Positions 10,560 through 19,894 of a DNA stretch of 64,000 nt are shown here, piece after piece. Numbering within the stretch: position 1 is the first letter of the stretch; each line of letters opens with the position of its first letter. The stretch is from Pelobates cultripes (Eukaryota; Chordata; Amphibia; Anura; Pelobatidae). The notes beneath the pieces are model-generated. The model did not search any database. It worked only from the letters and a program-made list of their open reading frames with translations, and was not told the origin of the DNA. The translations under genes and the position numbers were made by a program. Location of the stretch: contig OW240915.1 of NCBI GenBank assembly GCA_933207985.1, forward strand, positions 108,118,643-108,182,642. The letters run 5' to 3'.

Positions 10560-10993
10560 TTCAAGATTCTTTTGTTTCCGGTATTGTACCAGAGAATTGG
10601 AGGAAGGCAGATGTCGTTCCTATATTTAAAAATGTTCAAAATCCTTGCCTGGAAATTATAGACCTGTGAGCTTAACTTCTGTGACTGGGAAAATATTTGA
10701 AGGGCTATCCAGGGATATTCAGGAATTCATTGTGAAGAACTTTATTAGCAATAATCAGCATGGTTTTATGAAACATAGGTCATGTTAAACTAACCTAATT
10801 GCATTCTACGAAGAAGTAAGTAGAAGTATAGATCAGGGTGTTGCAGTGGATGTGATCTACTTGGATTTTGCCAAGGCATTTGATACGGTTCCTCACAATA
10901 GGTTAGTCGTCAAACTAAAAGAAATTGGTCTAGGTGATTATTCTTTTTCTTGGGTTGAACATTGGCTTAAGGATAGAGTACAACGAGTTGTCA
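10560..10993 (+). pseudogene. CR1-like LINE reverse transcriptase, first part
   Basis: Plus-strand translation, across a few frame breaks, gives CR1/jockey-type reverse transcriptase motifs: NYRPVSLTSVTGKIFE, NNQHGFMKHRSC, VIYLDFAKAFDTVPHNRL (catalytic region A with its Asp) and WLKDRVQRVV. The element starts within the reverse transcriptase, so it is 5'-truncated. It stops at TTAA (10994), where a T2 MITE was inserted. The reading resumes at 15702 with [21 protein letters not shown], so both parts are one disrupted copy. Confidence 0.85.
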
Positions 10994-11432
10994 TTAAAGG
11001 ACCACTATAGGCACCCAGACCACTTCAGCTCAATGAAGTGGTATGGGTGCCAGGTCCATCTAGGGTTAACCCTGCCTGCTGTAAACATGGCAGTTTCAGA
11101 GAAACTGCCATGTTTACATATGGGTTAATCAAGCCTCTAGTGGCTGTCTCATTGACAGCCGCTAGAGGCGCTTCCGCGCTTGTCACTGTGATTTTTCACA
11201 GTGAGAAGACGCCAGCGTCCATGGGAAAGCATTGAGAATGCTTTCTTATGGACTGACTGAATGAGAGCCGTCCATGCGCATTCAGCCGATGACGTCCGAA
11301 GGAGGAGGAGAGTCCCCAGCTCCAAGGGAGCCCGGCGCTTGGGAAAGGTAAGATTTTAACCCCTTTCTCCCCCTCCTGCCCGGCGGGAGGGGGGCCATGA
11401 GGGTGTTTTACTGGCACCATAGTGGTCCTTAA
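10994..11432. mobile_element. T2/Kolobok-like MITE
   Basis: A full copy of 439 bp with TTAA at both ends (10994-10997, 11429-11432). The left end AAAGGACCACTATAGGCACC is followed by the CCAGACCACTTCAGCTCA stem, AGGGTTAACCCTGC and CAGTTTCAGAGAAACTGC. The right end reads CACCATAGTGGTCCTTAA. It sits inside the CR1 reverse transcriptase and is itself the target of the L1 at 11437-15686. Confidence 0.8.
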
Positions 11433-11439
11433 AGAAAAA

Positions 11440-11470
<31 letters not shown>

Positions 11471-11875
11471 TCAGTTCTTGCATTTCAGTTTAGCACAACA
11501 GCAAACAAAGCAAGTGCTTATGCATGTATATTAATCTTCAACGTAAGGCATTATAAACGGTACATACACGAGATGCTTTATGACATAAATTACAGTATTT
11601 CTTCCACAGTTCAGGTTAATGTCAAAGATCCTGCTCATACGTCTCTTGTACCCTTGCGCATCTAATGGCTTGTGCCTCCAGCTTGGCTGTGTGTTCGTTT
11701 TTTATTTAACGAAAGAAAAGAACTGAGACACTGGTAAAGAAGAGCGTAAGTGTGAAGAGCGGAGGGGGTGGGCATAGGAGGAGAGGGAAAGGAGGTTGGC
11801 CGGAGGTCAGAATTCCACCAAGGCAGGGCGAGCTACACGGGCCTAGTTTGATGTGTGTCTGAGCTGGTCAGTCCG

Positions 11876-14640
11876 TCAACGGTTGGTGTAATCTTCCCAT
11901 GGTTCCCAAGTTTTAAAGAACAGTGGACAAGTATCCCTAATTTGTGCTGTGAGTTTGTCCATAAGATGCGCCTCTCGTATGTTGCTGATGATCTTCTCCA
12001 TCTGTGGCATGTCTATGTGTAAGCAGGTTTGGGCCATTGCTCGTCTAGCAGCTAAGTTGATTTTGTTAAATAGTTTTTGTTCTCTGTTAGCAAAACCACT
12101 GGACGATCTTTCAGGAAGGAAGGCCCACAGATCTGGTTTTATTGGTCTTTGTAGCACTGTCTTCAATAGTTTAGCTATAGTCTCCCAGTAGTGAGCTGCT
12201 TTAGGGCAGGTCCACCACATGTGCAGATAGGTACCCTTGTCTCCACACCCCCTCCAGCAGGTGTCTGTGGGGGTTTTGCCCATTCTATATTGTTCGATTG
12301 GCGTGGTGTACCACCTCATGAGCGTTTTATAGCACTGTTCCTGGTGTATTATGCAGACGGAGGCCTTCGCTGCTGCCTCCCATATGTCTTGCCAGTCTCC
12401 TCCCTCTAGTGTCTGATGTAGGTCCGTATCCCACTGTGTGATGTATGTCGGGGTGTGTCTTGTCTGTAGGTGCACTGAGCTGTGTGTATAAGATCGTTAT
12501 GAGTCCAGTGCATGCTCCTTCTGTAATGCATAGTGTTTCGTAAAAGGTTGGCTTTGCTTTAGCAGCTGTTTTTACCTCTGGTTGCCCGGCGAAGTCTCGA
12601 AGTTGTATGTACCTAAAGTAGTCTTTTGTAGTCAGAGGTGCTAGAGATTTAATATCGGTGAAAGACCTGAGTGTGCCTGTCTGGTATAGTTGGTAGTATC
12701 GCTGTATACCTGTGTTCTCAATGCCCCTGAAGTCCCTGGGCGTCAACCCTGGTGAAAAGGTTCAGATGCGGAGGTATGGGGTGAATGGAGAAATTGGATA
12801 TGAGAGTGCGTATATTTGTGGCTTCAGAATTGCAGGACAGCTGGTGTGGATCTCTGATCTGTTCACCTTGGGCACCCAGATCCAGAACTGTGGGAGGTCC
12901 GTGTTCATGAGCAATGTCTCTAAGTCCACCCATCTATGTGTGTCTGGTGGTGAGTGCCATTCTATGATTTGTGCTAGTTGTGCTGACAGGTAGTAGAGAT
13001 GGAGGTTGGGTAGTCCCAACCCTCCTTTCCTCTTGGGGGGGTGTATAAGGTCTGTCTTGCTATTCTATGTCTCTTTCTGGCCGAGATAAAGTCATTGATT
13101 ACAGTTTGTAGGGCTTTGAGATCCCCCTTGGTGACTTTGATTGGCAGGGCCTGGAAAAGGAATAGGAGGCGCGGTAATAGATTCATTTTTTACACTGTGT
13201 AGTCTCCCTATCCATGAGATGGGTTTCTCGTGCCACTTATTTACGTCTTTCAGCAGAGAGTTTATCGTACGTTGATGGTTCTCCGCATATATGTCGGTGG
13301 GGATAGGTGTTAGAGCTACTCCCAGGTATTTAATGGGTCTTGGGCTAATTTTCAGGGCAAACGTCTGTCCCAGCCATGCTACGTCTGGTTCTGTCATTCC
13401 ATGGGGCAGGCCAATCGACTTATCAACATTTTTTTTTGTACCCCGATACTTGGTTATATGTATCGAGCAGATCTAGGAGGCATGGGACGGGGTCTCTAGG
13501 GTTAGTGAGGGTTAATAAAATATCATCTGCATAGGCAGAGACTTTAATTCCTCTGTTGCTACTTTTATGCCTGTGATTGTTGGATGTGCTCTTATTTGCA
13601 TTAGGAGGGGTTCAAGGGCTAGTATGAACAGAAGAGGGGATAGGGGACAGCCTTGTCGTGTGCCGTTTTTCAGGTCGACTGGTCGTGGGATTGCGCTGGG
13701 TATCATTGTTTGGGCTCTAGGATTGGTATACAGGGCTCTGATCACTGTCACAAAGGTGTCTAGTAAGTGCATCCCCTTTAGCACTGCAAAGAAGTAAGGC
13801 CATTGTATTCTGTCAAAAGCCTTCTTAGCATTCAGTGAGAGGAGCAGAGAAGGCGTTCGGGTCCCACCCGCCCACCATATCAGGTCCCACTGCTCTCCTC
13901 GTATTTTTGTATAGTTGTCTCGTGGGAACGAAGCCCACTTGGTCTGCGTGCATAAATTTTGTGAGGAGTGGATTTAATCGGTTGGCCAGTAGTTTAGCGT
14001 AGACTTTCAAGTAAAAATTTATGAGGGATATGGGCAGGTAATTAGTCACTTGTGTATTATCCCTGCCCGGTTTGGGGATAAGGGTTATGTCTGGGTTTGG
14101 TGTTCCTCCCTCTGTCCATTGTTTGTACATCCTGGTCAGGTATGGTGTCAGGTCTTCCTTGAAGGTTTTATAATATACCCCATCGTGCCCGGGGCCTTAT
14201 TCCCCTAAAGCCCCGCTATAGCCCTTTCAACTTCTTAGTGCTCTAGGGGTGCCCCCAGGGGTGCTGTTAAATCTTCCGGGAGTCGCGGAAATGCAGCAAC
14301 AGCTGTCGTGTAGGTGGTGTTGTCTTCTGTCAGTGTGGGGGAGTGATTATAGATCGTGGTGAAGAATTGCGTGAACTCGTTATTAATGGCCCCGGGTTCT
14401 GTGAGGACTGTTCCTTGTTTGTTTTTTATGGCTATTATCGAGGATGTGGCGTTTTTGGGTCTGAGGGCTCTGGCTAATAGTGTGTCCATCTTATTAGATT
14501 TTTCATAAAAAAGTCTTTTGGTGCGTAGTATGTCGTTGCTTATATCATCTATCATTAGATCTCTGATCATTCGTCTGACTTCTTTTAGGACTCTAATCGT
14601 GTTCTAGTTTACGCTGTTGTTTTTGTAGGTCAGTTAATTT
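11876..14640 (-). pseudogene. L1-like ORF2 reverse transcriptase remnant
   Basis: Read from high to low coordinates, the translation gives ITLIPKPGRDNTQVTNYLPI and NPLLTKFMHADQVGFVPTRQ (reverse transcriptase). NGTRQGCPLSPLLFILALEP follows, then SAYADDILL (catalytic YADD at about 13523-13549) and KYLGVALTPIPTD. The C-terminal region has a CWRGCGDKGTYLHMWWTCPK cysteine/histidine cluster and stops at TWEPWEDYTNR. Frames change several times (near 12470, 12750, 13010, 13400, 13800), so no protein can be made. The endonuclease domain is absent. The family copies itself by target-primed reverse transcription; this copy cannot. Confidence 0.9.
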
Positions 14641-14829
14641 CTCATATTTTTGTTTTTTTGCGTTGTGTTGCTATTTTTATGATGAGTCCTCTAATCACAG
14701 TTTTGTGTGCTGCCCACAGTGTTGTCAGGGGTGTCGTTCGTCTGGAAATAGTTTGCAATCTCTCGTCTTAGGTCCTCTTGTGTCTGCAAGTGTTTGAGGA
14801 GGGATGCATTCATCCTCCATTTCCAGGGT

Positions 14830-15035
14830 GTGCGCACACAGATGAATCTTACCAACAGGAATTCAAACCTTGTGCAATCAGTAACCTTTTACTACAGGTG
14901 AATCTTACCTGTAACAGTAGAAAAGAAAGCTCTTAGCACAACTCTTAGACAGTTGAAGCTTCTGTAAAACTCTCCATAATATCTCCAACTACACACTTAG
15001 AAGCAACACTTAGATGAAGCAACCAAGCCATTGAC
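14830..15035. other. Unrelated insert replacing the L1 endonuclease region
   Basis: Sequence composition and strand bias change at about 14830 and revert at about 15037. The block contains the repeated phrase GATGAATCTTACC / GTGAATCTTACCTG and no L1-like codons. It may be a fragment of another repeat inserted with, or causing, the deletion. I cannot name it. Confidence 0.4.
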
Positions 15036-15037
15036 CC

Positions 15038-15355
15038 TTAAAGCTCTGTGGGCTCTGTCCAGATGTCTGGTAGGCCTCGGCGGAAACATTGTACCAGCAC
15101 TGATTCCAGGTCGACATCTCCCACCGTTTCTGGTAGGCCTCGGATGTGTAGATTATTGTGCCATGACCTATTTGAAATGTCTTCCAGTTCTATCTCCAGG
15201 TCCGTGATTTTCTGTCGGAGGGTGTCTGTTAGTTTTGTAGCTCCGTTGTTAGCCGACACCATATGTGCCATTCGTTGCTCCACCACCGTTGTTCGTGCTC
15301 CAGTGGCAGCTATTTCAGCTTTCACCTCCGCCGCTAAAAATCCTTTTACCTTTTA
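15038..15355 (-). pseudogene. L1-like ORF1 remnant
   Basis: The minus-strand frame of 95 codons (15325 to 15038) has a heptad-rich segment (LTDTLRQKITDLEIELEDIS) followed by RSWHNNLHIRGLPETVGD, the start of the ORF1 RNA-recognition fold. Upstream residues to about 15355 stay similar in character. The frame is lost where the unrelated block at 14830-15035 begins. ORF1 proteins bind LINE RNA as coiled-coil trimers; only the coiled coil and the first strand remain. Confidence 0.8.
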
Positions 15356-15701
15356 AGGAGTGGAGGATTTCACTGGAGTAGGATTCTGAGGAGGCACTCC
15401 GTGTTGGGGCAGAGTCCGTCGGATCCGCGCCACCGTCAGTCGTGTCGAGTCGCGCCTCGTGCTGTAAGCCTCTGTGAGGTGAGCATGTCCGCGTCTCTGT
15501 GGCTCTTTTTGGGAGCTTTACGGCTGGATCCGTGTCGGAGCGTGTGGGTCAGTTTCAGGCTTCTTGGGAGCGAGGTTGAGTGTGTAATTTGCCGGTTTGT
15601 AGCAGGTTACAAGGCTGTTGTATGGGTCTCAGGTGTGGAGCTCTTACTTTAGGCAGACATCACGGTCGGCCGTCAGACCACGTCATATAGTGGTCCTTTA
15701 A

Positions 15702-16843
15702 TGGTAAATTTTCAGGCTGGACAAAAGTGGTAAGTGGTGTCCCTCAGGGTTCTGTTTTGGGACTGCTTCTATTTAACATATTTATAAATGATCTTGAAAT
15801 TGGCATTGAGACATGTTTCAGTCTTTGCAGATGAGACAAAACTTTGTAAAGTAATAAAATGTGAGCAGGATTTTGCTTTGCTGCAGAAGGATTTAGATAG
15901 ATTTGGCACTAAAATGGCAGATGAAATTTAATGTAGAGAAATGCAACATTATGCACTTCGGGGTCAAGAATGCACAAGCAACTTACACCCTAAATGGTAG
16001 TGAATTAGGGATAACCACAAAAGAGAAGGATTTGGGGATTGTTATAGACAACAAATTAGGCAGCAATATGCAATGTCAATCTGCAGTTGCTAAGGCCAGT
16101 AAGGTTTTGTCATGTATAAATAGGCACATAAATTCTTGGGATGAAAATATAATTTTTCCTCTTTATAAATCGCTGGTAAGACCACACCTTGAATATGCTG
16201 TGCAATTTTGGGCACCTGTTCTAAAGAAGGATATCCTGGCACTGGAAAAAGTGAAGAGATGAGCTACACAATTGATAAAAGGAATGGAGGATATTAGTTA
16301 CGAAGAAAGGTTAAACAATTTAAATCTCTTTAGTTTGGAAAAACTGCGCCTCAGAGGTGATATGATAACATTATACAAATATATTCGGGGCCAGTACAAA
16401 CAATTATTTGGAAATCTATTCATAAACAGGGCTATACATAGGACACAAGGTCACACATTTAGGCTGGAAGAAAGGGGATTTCATCTAAGGCAAATAATTT
16501 TTTTATTTTTTTTTTACAGTAAGAGCAATAAGGATATGGAATTCTCTGCCTGAAGAGGTGATTTTATCAGAGTCCATACATATGTTTAAACTGCAATTGG
16601 ATAAATACTTGCAAAAACAGAACATGCAGGGATATAATTTCTAATTAGTAGGGTAATAGCTGGTTGATCCAAGGAGACATCTAACTGCTATTTTGGGGTC
16701 AAGAAGGAATTTTTTCCTGGTTTGTTGCAAAATTGGAAGCGCTTCAGTCTAGGTTTTTTTTTTTTTTTGCCTTCTTTTGGATCAACCGCAAAAACATATG
16801 TGAGGGAGGCTGAACTTGATGGACGCAAGTCTCTTTTCAGCTA
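15702..16843 (+). pseudogene. CR1-like LINE reverse transcriptase, second part and 3' tail
   Basis: It continues the copy begun at 10560. Motifs in order are [67 protein letters not shown] and YEERLNNLNLFSLEKLRLRG. The tail GGCTGAACTTGATGGACGCA is characteristic of amphibian CR1 3' ends. The catalytic FADD box reads FADE, so this copy has lost one of its two metal-binding aspartates. Stops and frame changes occur near 15825, 15905 and 16262. The Tc1 at 16846 lies within the tail. Confidence 0.85.
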
Positions 16844-16845
16844 TA

Positions 16846-17047
16846 CAGGGAGTGCAGAATTATTAGGCAAATGAGTATTTTGACCACATCATCCTCTTTA
16901 TGCATGTTGTCATACTCCAAGCTGTATAGGCTCGAAAGCCTACTACCAATTAAGCATATTAGGTGATGTGCATCTCTGTAATGAGAAGGGGTGTGGTCTA
17001 ATGACATCAACACCCTATATCAGGTGTGCATAATTATTAGGCAACTT
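16846..17047. repeat. Tc1 left inverted repeat with two direct repeats
   Basis: The outer core (16846-16870) and inner core (about 17026-17045) share AATTATTAGGCAA. In Sleeping Beauty-like elements these are the transposase binding sites. Confidence 0.9.
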
Positions 17048-17063
17048 CCTTTCCTTTGGCAAA

Positions 17064-18080
17064 ATGGGTCAAAAGAAGGACTTGACAGGCTCAGAAAAGT
17101 CAAAAATAGTGAGATATCTTGCAGAGGGATGCAGCACTCTTAAAATTGCAAAGCTTCTGAAGCGTGATCATCGAACAATCAAGCGTTTCATTCAAAATAG
17201 TCAACAGGGTCGCAAGAAGCGTGTGGAAAAACCAAGGCGCAAAATAACTGCCCATGAACTGAGAAAAGTCAAGCGTGCAGCTGCCACGATGCCACTTGCC
17301 ACCAGTTTGGCCATATTTCAGAGCTGCAACATCACTGGAGTGCCCAAAAGCACAAGGTGTGCAATACTCAGAGACATGGCCAAGGTAAGAAAGGCTGAAA
17401 GACGACCACCACTGAACAAGACACACAAGCTGAAACGTCAAGACTGGGCCAAGAAATATCTCAAGACTGATTTTTCTAAGGTTTTATGGACTGATGAAAT
17501 GAGAGTGAGTCTTGATGGGCCAGATGGATGGGCCCGTGGCTGGATTGGTAAAGGGCAGAGAGCTCCAGTCCGACTCAGACGCCAGCAAGGTGGAGGTGGA
17601 GTACTGGTTTGGGCTGGTATCATCAAAGATGAGCTTGTGGGGCCTTTTCGGGTTGAGGATGGAGTCAAGCTCAACTCCCAGTCCTACTGCCAGTTCCTGG
17701 AAGACACCTTCTTCAAGCAGTGGTACAGGAAGAAGTCTGCATCCTTCAAGAAAAACATGATTTTCATGCAGGACAATGCTCCATCACACGCGTCCAAGTA
17801 CTCCACAGCGTGGCTGGCAAGAAAGGGTATAAAAGAAGAAAATCTAATGACATGGCCTCCTTGTTCACCTGATCTGAACCCCATTGAGAACCTGTGGTCC
17901 ATCATCAAATGTGAGATTTACAAGGAGGGAAAACAGTACACCTCTCTGAACAGTGTCTGGGAGGCTGTGGTTGCTGCTGCACGCAATGTTGATGGTGAAC
18001 AGATCAAAACACTGACAGAATCCATGGATGGCAGGCTTTTGAGTGTCCTTGCAAAGAAAGGTGGCTATATTGGTCACTGA
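17064..18080 (+). CDS. Tc1-family transposase, DD37E, intact
   Basis: The 338-residue protein is full length for Tc1 transposases (about 340). Residues 1-115 form the paired-like DNA-binding region: the first helix-turn-helix is about 8-47 (GCSTLKIAKLLKRDHRTIKR), then a basic linker KPRRKIT (57-63), then a second helix-turn-helix to about 115. The catalytic core (about 120-338) has WTDE with D144, MQDNAPSH with D237, and SPDLNPIENLW with E275. There are 37 residues between the last two, so DD37E rather than the common DD34E. A glycine-rich RRQQGGGGVLVWAG segment is present. Such enzymes cut and paste the element at TA sites in the nucleus. The start codon sits in AAAATGG and the frame is unbroken. 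AATAAA follows near 18160. It is a young, possibly active copy; activity is inference. Confidence 0.95.
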   Translation: MGQKKDLTGSEKSKIVRYLAEGCSTLKIAKLLKRDHRTIKRFIQNSQQGRKKRVEKPRRKITAHELRKVKRAAATMPLATSLAIFQSCNITGVPKSTRCAILRDMAKVRKAERRPPLNKTHKLKRQDWAKKYLKTDFSKVLWTDEMRVSLDGPDGWARGWIGKGQRAPVRLRRQQGGGGVLVWAGIIKDELVGPFRVEDGVKLNSQSYCQFLEDTFFKQWYRKKSASFKKNMIFMQDNAPSHASKYSTAWLARKGIKEENLMTWPPCSPDLNPIENLWSIIKCEIYKEGKQYTSLNSVWEAVVAAARNVDGEQIKTLTESMDGRLLSVLAKKGGYIGH

Positions 18081-18198
18081 TTTGTTTTTGTTTTGTTTTT
18101 GAATGTCAGAAATGTATATTTGTGAATCTTGAGATGTTATATTGGTTTCACTGGTAATAATAAATAATTGAAATGGGTATATATTTGTTTTTTGTTAA

Positions 18199-18408
18199 GT
18201 TGCCTAATAATTATGCACAGTAATAGTCACCTGCACACACAGATATCCCCCTAACATAGCTAAAACTAAAAACAAACTAAAAACTACTTCCAAAAATATT
18301 CAGCTTTGATATTAATGAGTTTTTTGGGTTCATTGAGAACATGGTTGTTGTTCAATAATAAAATTAATCCTCAAAAATACAACTTGCCTAATAATTCTGC
18401 ACTCCCTG
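18199..18408. repeat. Tc1 right inverted repeat with two direct repeats
   Basis: The inner core TTGCCTAATAATTATGCAC (18200-18218) and outer core at 18384-18408 mirror the left end. Confidence 0.9.
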
Positions 18409-18410
18409 TA

Positions 18411-19369
18411 TAACCATATTTTGTGAGATATTTTTATAAATGTAATATTTTTCTGATAGGTTTATATTTTGCAAAATCATAAAACACTTATCCAAAAAGT
18501 ATTAAATAAAGGTCACAATCATCCTCTATGAACATTACAAGAAGAAATTTGTATCTCTTTATGATTAGTAAACAGGTGTAGTTTAAAGGGTTACTCCAAC
18601 AACCATGACTACTTTAAAAAGTAGAAGTGGTCATGGTGGTAGGAATCTGTATATGAAACTCTGTTCGGGCTTCATTATGTGAATTCTGTGCAATAATTAA
18701 ATCTTCTGTCAGCACACACAGCATGCTGGAAACAGAGGTAATGAGGCAAGGGGAAGCTTCAGTGTCCCACCGGCTAAAGTATCAGTTATAACTTTTTTTT
18801 TTTTTTTATCCCCTCCCTCTACTTATTACCTACGTTCTACCTATCTCACACCACACGTATATGCTGAGGGTCAATAAAACAGTCCAATCAAATGCATCTC
18901 TATGAGAAGCTGATTAGACCTCGAGAGGGATCCGGTGATGTCTTACATGGGTGTGGTATCCAGGTAAATTTAAAGCATTTTTTGCAGGCTTCTAAAGTAA
19001 AAAAAAACAAAACAAAACAAAAAAAAAAAGTTTTTATTTTTATTTTATTTTATTTATTTTTTTTTAAATTGGTCTACTATTTCAAATATATCCTGAAGGC
19101 TAAGAAGTATTAGTAGAACCATGTATTTTCCTGTGATCAGATAATTAGTTAGCGCAGAGTCCACTCGGTACTTGGAGGGAAATTCAGGTTTAATAGTCGA
19201 TTATAGAATTGAAATTGTGAACAAATTACAAGTGGTCTTCTACTCTTCCCAACCTCCCAAAACAGAACAAAGCCTCATAAACTGGTGCTTTTCTTGTCCT
19301 AATACATAATCATATATAGAAGATGAGGATTTATGTCTGTTTAATTAATAGCTCTCTTTTTTTTAACAG
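18411..19369. other. Mostly unassigned; T2-like end near 18585-18640
   Basis: AAAGGGTTACTCCAACAACC with a short stem GACTACTTTAAAAAGTAG near 18600 looks like a decayed T2-type terminus. T runs near 18790 and 19020-19070 and an AATAAAAC near 18875 are present. No gene is seen. Confidence 0.4.
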
Positions 19370-19438
19370 TAAATCTGCATAAGAAGCTGCAGTTTATCAA
19401 GGAGCTAGATAAAAGAATGAAGATCTTTTTTTTCATAG
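19370..19438 (+). CDS. Candidate dpy19l-like exon encoding start of first membrane helix
   Basis: A 69-nt open block lies between a strong acceptor (T-rich tract then AACAG, ending 19369) and a donor GTGAGA (19439). Only one frame is open, giving LHKKLQFIKELDKRMK followed by IFFFI. The frame ends with one nucleotide over, exactly what the exon at 44941 needs to complete its first codon. Joined, the two give a hydrophobic run FFFIAAFVGVLHW that would form the first transmembrane helix after a basic cytosolic segment, as in DPY19 proteins. I cannot align this segment to a specific family member, so the call rests on splice signals, phase and hydropathy. It could be a chance open stretch. Confidence 0.45.
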
Positions 19439-19493
19439 GTGAGAGGATAAGCTTAAATAATTTTTGTGAACCAGGCAAAACACAAATCTAGAA

Positions 19494-19598
19494 CTGGAAA
19501 AATTCTCTAAGTCAGCTATGTTTTCAATGTAGCTATTTTGGCCTTACGTGTGAAATTTACTTTGAATTCCCGACAATTCTAATTTAGTGAATAACCCT
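19494..19598. repeat. MITE fragment, GTTATTTACTAA family
   Basis: It contains GAACTGGAAAAATTCTCTAA, CAGCTATTTTGGCC and the end TTAGTGAATAAC. The same family is seen at 26084-28248 (interrupted) and 49264-49372. Confidence 0.65.
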
Positions 19599-19894
19599 TT
19601 TATTGTATGTGTGCATAATGGAATTCAACCGCAATTAAACTCATACAACACATTATGAATGCAGGAATATATTTTAATTGAGTATAACTGTGTGTATGTG
19701 GGGGGAGGGGGGGGGCTTCCTGGATTTTTCTTGCTCTGCTATTTTTCGTGTGAGATTGAAAATACAGTGCAATGCCGGCAAGTAGGTGGTGCTATGTGTG
19801 GAGAGAGAAAGGGATAGGAAGGTACATCTTATCCCTGCTTCTCTCTACTGACTGAATCCGCAGGGGAGCAGCCAGCAACTCCTAGACTGCAGCC

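Larger units (their letters stand above)
11433..15686 (-). mobile_element. L1/Tx1-like LINE, internally deleted, with T2-end target duplication
   Basis: The LINE runs on the minus strand, its poly(A) tail appearing as a T run at 11440-11464. The T2 end ATAGTGGTCCTT(T)AA occurs at 11419-11432 and again at 15687-15701. So the LINE inserted at the right edge of the MITE and duplicated about 15 bp. The 5' end at about 15684 begins with a GC-rich leader. An ORF1 remnant and the reverse-transcriptase half of ORF2 are present. The ORF1 C-terminus and the endonuclease are missing, replaced by unrelated sequence at 14830-15035. Confidence 0.85.
16846..18408 (+). mobile_element. Complete Tc1/mariner element (DD37E type)
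   Basis: The 1563-bp element is flanked by TA on both sides (16844-16845, 18409-18410). Ends CAGGGAGTGCAGAATTATTA and TAATAATTCTGCACTCCCTG are perfect inverted repeats that continue as GGCAA/TTGCC. A second copy of the core lies inside each end: GTGCATAATTATTAGGCAAC near 17026-17045 and its complement at 18199-18218. This is the IR/DR layout of Sleeping Beauty-like Tc1 elements. One intact transposase gene lies between the inner repeats. Confidence 0.95.

Noticed and set aside
11949..15656. Plus-strand frames opposite the L1 (e.g. 11949-12191, 13567-13797, 15401-15652)
   Set aside because: Shadows of the minus-strand L1 ORF1/ORF2; the minus-strand motifs explain the region.
17100..18077. Minus-strand frames across the Tc1 element
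   Set aside because: Mirror translations of the intact plus-strand transposase.
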